Part shown: in pieces, positions 17,895 to 24,182 of the stretch
Position numbering within the stretch: the first letter of the stretch is position 1
Layout of the letters: every line of letters begins with the position of its first letter
Assembly (NCBI GenBank): GCA_022925895.1
Contig: JAKSYS010000803.1
Location: 1-24,182 of the forward strand
Source: Fragilaria crotonensis
Lineage: Eukaryota > Bacillariophyta > Fragilariophyceae > Fragilariales > Fragilariaceae
DNA: 24,182 bases
Direction: 5' to 3'
The notes under the pieces: model-generated
Seen by the model: the letters and a program-made list of their open reading frames with translations, nothing else
Told to the model about the DNA's origin: nothing
Database searches by the model: none
Made by a program: the position numbers and the translations under genes

Positions 17895-19373
17895 CTACTT
17901 TTGCACACTGTTGTTATTACCTCCCACCACTGCAGTCTTTAGGTACAACGACAAGCAAAACACATCCTTGTTTTCATAATTGGATGTTCGCGACGAAAGA
18001 CAGTGTTGATACAATGGGTTGAAAAGAAGCATGTCCCCTGGCCTGAGCGCGACAGCTATCCCTTCCTCAGCAAAGGTGAAGTAATTGCACACTTCAGCTT
18101 CCATGCTGTACCGATCGATATCCTGTCGTAGTCCCCACGCGGAAGCAATTGTTGTCAAGGAATAAAAAAAATCCTCGTCCAAATGTGTGTTCAAGTAATA
18201 GTTCTTGCCACAAGCAAGACTTCCCCATATTTGCTGCGATGACACTCCTTTCAGATTTGGCCACTGTGCCATCATCTTCGCAAATTGCAATCCTCGTAGT
18301 TCATTTGCCGGCACGTATCCTTTGGCAACATCCTGACATGTACTAATCAGCTTGCAAATTTTTTTCTTGTCAACGTTGCTCAACTTTTTGGCCACGATTC
18401 GGAAATACCTTTTCTACCTCTATTTGGCTTTAACCCCACAGTGATGTACTTTCCATCATCCTCCGCCACAGTCACTCGTCTTCCCTCTCACTTCAGCTTT
18501 CGTTTGCGAACCATCCAATGCGTATAGTGATCGAAGTGTTTCATGCACATGCGTCAATTTTTCGATTGCATATTCCCGTGGAATCAATGTGAACACAGTG
18601 TCCCCACCTTCTGATTCCATTCTTGCACCAAGCACTGTATCAACAACCTTGAGATTTTCAATTGCTGATAGCACATGTGCGTTCCGGTGCTGTTTCAGAT
18701 TCTTCATTACCTTATCTCTCGTTCCGCTGAAGAAAATTGGCGTTCCGCTTTTCAAAAGTAATGGGCAAATGCAGTGCACTGGCGATGCCTTAACAAGGGT
18801 CAGTTTTCCTATCTTGTTTTGCTTTTTATAATCGCGTCTTGCCGCCTTCTTGTTTTTTTGTTTTCAATTTTTAAAGATTCATTGTATGCCTCGCGCACTT
18901 TTTTGCTCGATGGTGCTTTGCTTGATTTGTATAGGTGTTGATATCCTCTCTTTCCCATGATTTCATTTTTTGAAGCACTGGTTTTTATTTTGACGACTGT
19001 ACTACGTTTTTTGATGGTTTCCAATTTGATGTTGGATCTTCTGCTACGGCGACATTCCTCTTGGCTAGCAGGGTCCTTTTTCAGAACAGTACTACTAATC
19101 ACGTTCATTTCCTTGTTGGAACACGTGCTATCAACCGTACTATGAATCATGATGGGTTCCGAGTTGAGGTTGGAGCTTCTGCTACCGCGACTAATGTCAC
19201 AGCTAGCGGTGTCCTGGTTAACAACTGTACTGCACACCCATTTCATTTCCATGTTGTAACTCGTGATATCAACCGTACTTTGACTCAGGATAGTTTCCTT
19301 GTCAATCTCGGCGCTTCTGCTACCGCGAGGAATGCCACAGCTAGCGGTGTCCTGTCACAAATGTACTAAGCAT
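17895..19373 (-). CDS. 2-oxoglutarate/Fe(II) dioxygenase-like protein with N-terminal repeats, several frame breaks
   Basis: Coding text runs from an ATG at 19373 through four one-base breaks (about 19355, the A7 run near 18852, about 18490, about 18408) to the stop at 17895. Order: three 46-residue repeats, a Lys/Arg-rich region, a middle block (KLTLVKASPVHCICPLLLKS ... TVAEDDGKYITVGLKPN), then a catalytic-like domain. Numbered from 18395 that domain has NTHLDEDFF (H71, D73) and PGDMLLFNPLYQHCLSSR (H131, R136). This is the HxD...H plus 2OG-binding Arg pattern of Fe(II)/2OG oxygenases on a double-stranded beta helix. Such enzymes include TET/JBP DNA-base oxidases, which are carried by some fungal transposons, but this sequence alone cannot place it there; protein or small-molecule substrates are equally possible. 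It converges on the helicase and diverges from the GNAT gene. Confidence 0.65.
18941..19354 (-). repeat. three 138-bp (46-codon) coding repeats
   Basis: The unit begins QDTASC or similar and contains RGSRS ... STVD ... EM ... STV. Units occupy 19354-19217, 19216-19079 and 19078-18941. The plus-strand word CTAGC recurs at 19065, 19203 and 19341, giving exact 138-bp spacing. Period divisible by three and retained Ser/Thr/charged positions support a coding, probably disordered, repeat. Confidence 0.8.
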
Positions 19374-19746
19374 CAACTTACTTTCCTTGTTGTCTTTTTA
19401 TTCGCCAACACCACTTGCAAAACTCAGCATGGTCATTTCATGTCGATGCAAATGTGAGGTTAGGAGTGAGTTTCTGCGCTCCACACAGTGTATTGATACT
19501 AGATTTTTCGTACGTACACGCCTACGCGCATATCTACGTATACCCCGCTGACAATGCTTGTTAGATTTGGATGTTGACGTCGACTTCTCATCCAAAACTC
19601 GCCACAGTTGTAAACGTCACCAATGGCAGCACCACTACATTCGTGTACAATCTACAGTCAATCTCTTACTTTCGATGTCATTAAAATCTTGCAGATCTCT
19701 CCTTCTCCCTTTTTGTTCTTTCTTTTCCCCTTGTCATTCGTAACTG
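19374..19746. promoter_or_regulatory. divergent intergenic region, probable shared promoter
   Basis: This 373-bp spacer separates the starts of the dioxygenase-like gene (minus) and the GNAT gene (plus). It contains CGTACGTACACGCCTACGCG and a pyrimidine-rich run (TCTCCTTCTCCC) just before the plus-strand ATG. I cannot define a TATA box or operator. Confidence 0.45.
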
Positions 19747-22700
19747 ATGTCAAAATCAGTCAAGTTTATTCATCCCCTACAGGGAGAGGATGACACAGTG
19801 TTTTGCAAATTTGAGGACGTCCTCCCATATCATCCACTCATACACCCGAGTTTTGATTTGCCAGATTTTCTTCGTCATTATTGGGTTGTGTACGATACTG
19901 GATCATCACCTGATGTATCCCTTCCTGTGCACTCCTTGTATCACTTCATATTTGAAAATGTGCACGATCGTGAAGCGTTGTTGCCTGCATTAACGAAGGG
20001 AGAAACAATTGCCATTCTGAACCCTGACAAATCGAACGCAATCAGTGCAATCACCTTTGCAGCCGCTGGTGATTCTTGCGTTATATTGTACGTCGCAACT
20101 GAGGTGTACATTCAGAATACAGGAATGGCCACCTTGTTGTTTTCCTCGTATCAGTCATCATGCGGTCCAGACTAAAGAAAAATGAAGTTTGGATGTATCT
20201 GAAAGTGAATCCAACAGAGAATAAACCAACGGCGAGGTACTACAAAAAAAGCTTGGATTTAAGGATATGACGAAGAAGAAATTTCTGACGAATTGGTCGA
20301 AGCATTCAAAGATGAGGCGGTAGGCAGTCCGCTCAGTAATTACTTTGATTCGACGGAAAAGGAATTGAAATGGCTTTACAAAAAATGCATCGCAAAAGAG
20401 TCCAAATACAACTGGAATCCTTATTTGAAGGAGGTAAAAGCACGATTTTTCACGGACCCAAATTGGATGGGTTCCCCTTCGACATATTCATATTTGCCTG
20501 GTACGTTGGGCCTGGAAAGTCTCAACCATTGTGCACCTGACTTTGAATCAACTTCAGCTTCGAAACTGAAGCATCACGTGTTCTCAACCTCGTCGGGCAA
20601 TGATGTACCCTCTCCTGCCTGCGACGTCGTCCACATGTCTTGGGTAACGCGATGTTTCACCAAGAAAAATGAGGGTTGCACCTCCGATTTTCTGCAGATT
20701 GCCATTTCTTGGCTGAAGCGTGATCCGCACGCGGTCATTTGGAACAAGTACATGACCCTCATTCCTATTGCCGTTATGGATGCAGTCAGGCTCATGGTTT
20801 ACCTGTTTCAGCAATACCGCCAAATGACGTTATTGCACCGCGAAATGATGTTGTCGACTAATGGTCAACCGGATGGAAGTTTGAACCACATTTTTCATCC
20901 ATATATAGACCACAAGAAGTTTATGGAGGCCTCTTCATGTGTCATGAAGTTTATTTTGGGAAACACTGATCTATTTGAGAAGCCGTACATCGCCATGCTA
21001 ACATGCGATGAAGTTGACTTCATTTGGGGTTGTTTCATTTCCTTCAATGCTGGAAAGATAGCAGTTGGTAATAAAAAGCACGACACAAACGATGGCACAG
21101 AAAGTGATTGTGGGTACATACAATTCGAACCACTTCCTGTGCCCGACAACGAATTTGAACGCACCGATTCCCTCCGACAACTTCAGTACTCCTTTTTCCT
21201 CAAGTTGGCCTATCATGTATGCCATTCAACTCCGAAAAACTCTAGTACAGTTCCTTTGAACTGTACATGGATTGATGAGTCCGTTGCTCCGTGGTTTCAG
21301 ACAATGAGACACTTTGAGAGACTGTTTCGAAATGAAAAAGTCAACTTTGGATATGTTCTTGATCACGATATGGACAGGAACGATATCGCGAAGGGTCGGT
21401 TCCGCACTTTCGATCTGCCACAAGGTCATCCAGCCTTATCTATGCCGTACTCAACAACAGCCGATACTGCCATGGCTTCATTCACATTTCTGCTCGAGTA
21501 TTGCACATTGATGAAACCAAATCATAACGATCCCAAAACAAATTTGCAAGAGATGCGCTTTGACAACGTACGCCATACCGAAGAAGGTTGGAATTCCTAT
21601 TTCTTTCATATGCAGGTCAACTTGTATCAACTTGTCGACAGAATTGCAAGTTATCAACTGGGCAGTGATGTGGTCGAATTCGAGGAATACAAAGTATGCA
21701 AATTGGGGGACGGACGTCTATTAAAAAATCCTCAATTGGAACTTTACGAGATGGCAGGTGACAAAATCATTCCTGACCTTTCTTTTCTGAATAATTGGGT
21801 ACCGTCTCTTCCGAAACAAAAAGGGAAAGATAAGAAACGTTGGGGACCTGGCGAGAAAGAAGCTGCTAAGCGCTTGCGCAAACCAACATTTGAGGATACG
21901 TCAGAAGAGGATGGCTTGACTCCAAGAAGCAGCAAAAAAACAAAGCGTCGCACTGTTTCGACAAAAGCGGCGTATTGAAACCATCCAGCCAAGTGTGCCA
22001 GAAGGTCTAGTTACTCCTCCAGATGATAATGTCAACACAGCAGAAAGTGCTGAAGAAAATTGCTGGGAAGACGAGACTTCCATTACAAGCGTCGCCAGAG
22101 TACCTGTGATCACTTTGGATGCGTCCGTTCCAAATGTGGCAAGAAGACCAGGACTGACAGCGGCCGAGGGTTCAGCTCATACAGATCTGGGTATGAGCTA
22201 CCCCACCATTCCGCTCGATGGTGTTTCCAGTATTGTCTCCATTTTCAAAGAAAGATACGATGAAGTGAAGTCAGAATTGGAAAAAGAAATCCTATTATGG
22301 GAAGTTTTCAAGTTCTCACATCTACAAAATCCATCTACGGTCGTGTCTGAAGTACTCACTCACATAAGAAAGTGCTTTGAGGAACCGGAACCTAATGAGG
22401 AAGATGGTGGCTGCGCCAACGAAGACCCGATTTTGTGGTACGCGTATGTAAAAAAGCAATCACTCGAACTTCCCAAAGTCATATTTGAAACGCACTGCTG
22501 AACTCAAAGTTCTTTACGAGGAGCACATCAAAGCAGGTACTACAAGTGAAACTGCTTATTTCAAGATGTACTGGATACTCAAGCGGGAACGCTTCAAATT
22601 TGTCCATCAACCTTCCGGCGAAGGTGGACCTTGGTCCGAAATGTATCGGTCCTGCAATACAGGTGCTTAAGAGGCGATTCAATAATTTGAGACGAGTTGA

Positions 22701-23524
22701 AACCAACACAACAAAAGTTGACAGTAAGAGAAAATTAACACAAAACCCGTCGAACATATCGACGAACAGGCAGTGTTGGTGGCCCAGGACCCCCTGCACC
22801 AACTTGGATTTTGGGAATGGAAATCCTTATTACAAGGGTAGTTTAGCAAACAAGGAATTTCGAAGAGAGAATGAAGGAATATTCTCCCAATACGAAAGCC
22901 TACCCCATTAAGTGAGGAAAGAACAAATGCGTTGAGGAAGTTCATGGAAAAATTGGATGGCGATGGTTACCAATTCATGGATTTCAAAGATGGAGTCTGG
23001 ATTGCCCTGGAAGGGGAGAACAAAAATGAGAAAAATTCGACAAGCCTTCGCTGCTCATGCAAGGGCGAATAGAGAAACTGTCGTTAAAGATGACTATCCC
23101 CAAAGTTGCAAACACCACTTCCAAGAAAAAGCCTCCAAGAAAAAGAAAGCTTTAGACGTAACCTCGTCGAACTCACCACCTAATGTGTGAAATCGCCAAA
23201 TCCAGAAGAGTCCCTGGGGTGTGAAAACTCATGCCTCACGTTCCAGCGGAAAACCAGGTTCTTCCACAGTTGGAGAGAGGACCCCAATTTATTCTGCCTG
23301 AAAACAAAATTTTACCTGAAACAAACAACGAAGATGGAGGGACTAATTCGCAAACGGAAGACCGATCGGGTATGGAAGACCTGACTTCTCAACGAGAACT
23401 AGTGTCTTTAAGCAACGTCCTGGCCAACCTTTCCAAAAATACACAAGACACATATGTTTTCCACGAAAACGACGATGTTTCGTGGAAACAAGGAGGGCGT
23501 TGTGGACCTCACACAGCCACGTGA
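19747..23524 (+). CDS. large protein with N-terminal GNAT acetyltransferase domain, many frame breaks
   Basis: The first segment (19747-~20160) contains AISAITFAAAGDSCVILYVA and QNTGMA (Q123-A128), fitting the R/Q-x-x-G-x-G/A acetyl-CoA motif. After one-base breaks near 20160, 20245 (A7) and 20265, NKPTARYYKK and LGF supply the usual GNAT C-terminal A-x-x-Y-x-x-x-G-F. A 561-codon segment (20293-21978) with no family I recognise follows; it ends in basic, nuclear-signal-like stretches (KQKGKDKKRW, KEAAKRLRK, SSKKTKRR). Coding-like text then continues in changing frames to 23524, including an acidic helix (IFKERYDEVKSELEKE), EEHIKAGTTSETAYFKMYWI, WEWKSLLQG and LRKFMEKLDGDGYQFMDFKD. Total is about 1,250 codons. 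I infer a nuclear acetyltransferase of lineage-specific type. It could instead be two genes joined by my reading, with a boundary near 21978. Confidence 0.55.
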
Positions 23525-23590
23525 TGAAAACGAACCATACGATGCACACGAATCATGATACATTATGCACGCGTAGGAACGTAATTCCTG

Positions 23591-23632
23591 ACATAATTGT
23601 TAAGAACGATTAACATTTCTTAACAATTATGT
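23591..23632. terminator. perfect 16-bp inverted repeat between converging genes
   Basis: ACATAATTGTTAAGAA (23591-23606) and TTCTTAACAATTATGT (23617-23632) are exact inverted copies with a 10-base loop. It sits between the stop of the GNAT gene (23524) and the stop of the next minus-strand gene (23722), so it may shape 3' ends of both transcripts; a small foldback element is the alternative. CCCTAACC, a telomere-like word, follows at 23635. Confidence 0.6.
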
Positions 23633-23721
23633 AGCCCTAACCGTGTTTTTTCAACTCAAAGTAGTCGACAATTTTTTCTGATACCTCACGGACAAAACAG
23701 AACCATCATTCCGATCATGCT

Positions 23722-24182
23722 TTATTTTATGCCAATCATGAATCCATACTTGTCTACAACACGATAGTGGTCTTCTTCACTGTTAAGTCGATCCATGAAG
23801 TCAACCCAAACAAATTTCCTCATGCAAGCGACCATTGTGGGAGAAGATTTTACCGTATCTGCTTGAATAGCACATTCCTGTAATTTTTCCTGTTTTGTCC
23901 ATGATCGGAAGTATTCTTTAACGTCGTCGTCATGAACTTTGTGGCTTTCACACGCGGAAGAGTGTACATATAAGTACGCAACTTTTCCGCAGCAACTTTC
24001 GCCAATTTTGATTCGACAACCACAGCAACAGTGACTCCATCGCTATCCTCGATGGATATCGATGGACCATCGTTGTCAGTATTTGTTAAATCAATAATGA
24101 ACGGGGAACCGTCCGACCGTTTGCATTCCTCCTTTACTTGAGACAAAGGAGAATCAACTGCCATCATAAGAACACTGTCACC
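23722..24182 (-). CDS. unidentified protein, 3' part, one frame break
   Basis: The frame is open at the right window edge, with a possible ATG at 24167 (MMAVDSPLSQVKEE). It has acidic text (SPFIIDLTNTDNDG, SIEDSDGVTVAVVVESKLAK) and continues to KATKFMTTTLKNTSDHG. Around 23890 the frame changes, after which KLQECAIQADTVKSSPTMVA, MRKFVWVDFMDRL, and HYRVVDKYGFMIGIK lead to a TAA at 23722-23724. The alternative stop at 23850 is reached only if the break is ignored. I do not recognise a domain. It converges with the GNAT gene and could be another gene of the same neighbourhood. Confidence 0.5.

Noticed and set aside
20574-21429. Minus-strand frames inside the 561-codon segment
   Set aside because: Mirror frames of a long plus-strand coding region; no independent support.

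Overview
This is nuclear eukaryotic DNA, most probably from a diatom or a close stramenopile relative. The best evidence is a Ty1/copia fragment (12385-13482) whose pre-integrase and integrase text resembles the diatom CoDi group. A eukaryotic-style WbsX glycosyltransferase with N-terminal membrane anchors, long non-coding spacers and many satellite-like repeats agree with this. I see no operons, prokaryotic signals, rRNA, tRNA or CRISPR. Assignments rest on reading motifs, without any database search.

Layout. 1-2281 is ordinary gene space: a possible C-terminal gene fragment on + and a WbsX-type glycosyltransferase on -. 2282-4067 is non-coding, with palindromes and a 177-180 bp tandem repeat. 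4068-13476 is a mobile-element graveyard. It holds seven copies of one repeat family, all in the same orientation. Each begins with (C)CCTAAGG, then a TAGATAAA box, a TCAAGTA/TACTTGA hairpin and, where preserved, a set of short iterons. The left edge of each copy cuts into whatever lies to its left: a satellite, a 16-bp minisatellite, a helicase gene, a coiled-coil gene, or an earlier copy. Their bodies carry ~190-bp tandem units with intron-like GTACGT...TTTCAG signals. An eighth copy begins at 13477 inside the copia integrase and leads into the only long intact relative of the helicase gene (13722-17799). To its right lie a 2-oxoglutarate/Fe(II) dioxygenase-like gene (17895-19373, -), a divergent GNAT-domain gene of ~1250 codons (19747-23524, +) and the 3' part of another minus-strand gene (23722-24182).

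How it fits together. The helicase has N-terminal C2H2/C2HC-type fingers, a DEAH SF2 motor and RecQ-like C-terminal cysteines, an architecture like OrsD/telomere-linked helicases of fungi. A broken relative at 5209-6214 sits just behind another copy of the same terminus. I infer that helicase and terminus form one mobile or subtelomeric element, and that the other copies are truncated or non-autonomous derivatives. In the better preserved copies the terminus carries four iterons spaced about 20-21 or 30-34 bp apart, close to two or three helical turns. Spacing is kept while the iteron sequence changes between subfamilies. The terminus CCCTAAGG contains the telomeric C-strand word CCCTAA, and several junctions share CCCT or CCTA with the interrupted DNA. 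Whether the dioxygenase and GNAT genes are cargo is unproven.

Nearly every gene is broken by single-base frame changes, often at homopolymers and mostly one base short, with protein-like sequence continuing in the next frame. This may be uncorrected long-read error rather than decay, so gene spans below are given across the breaks.
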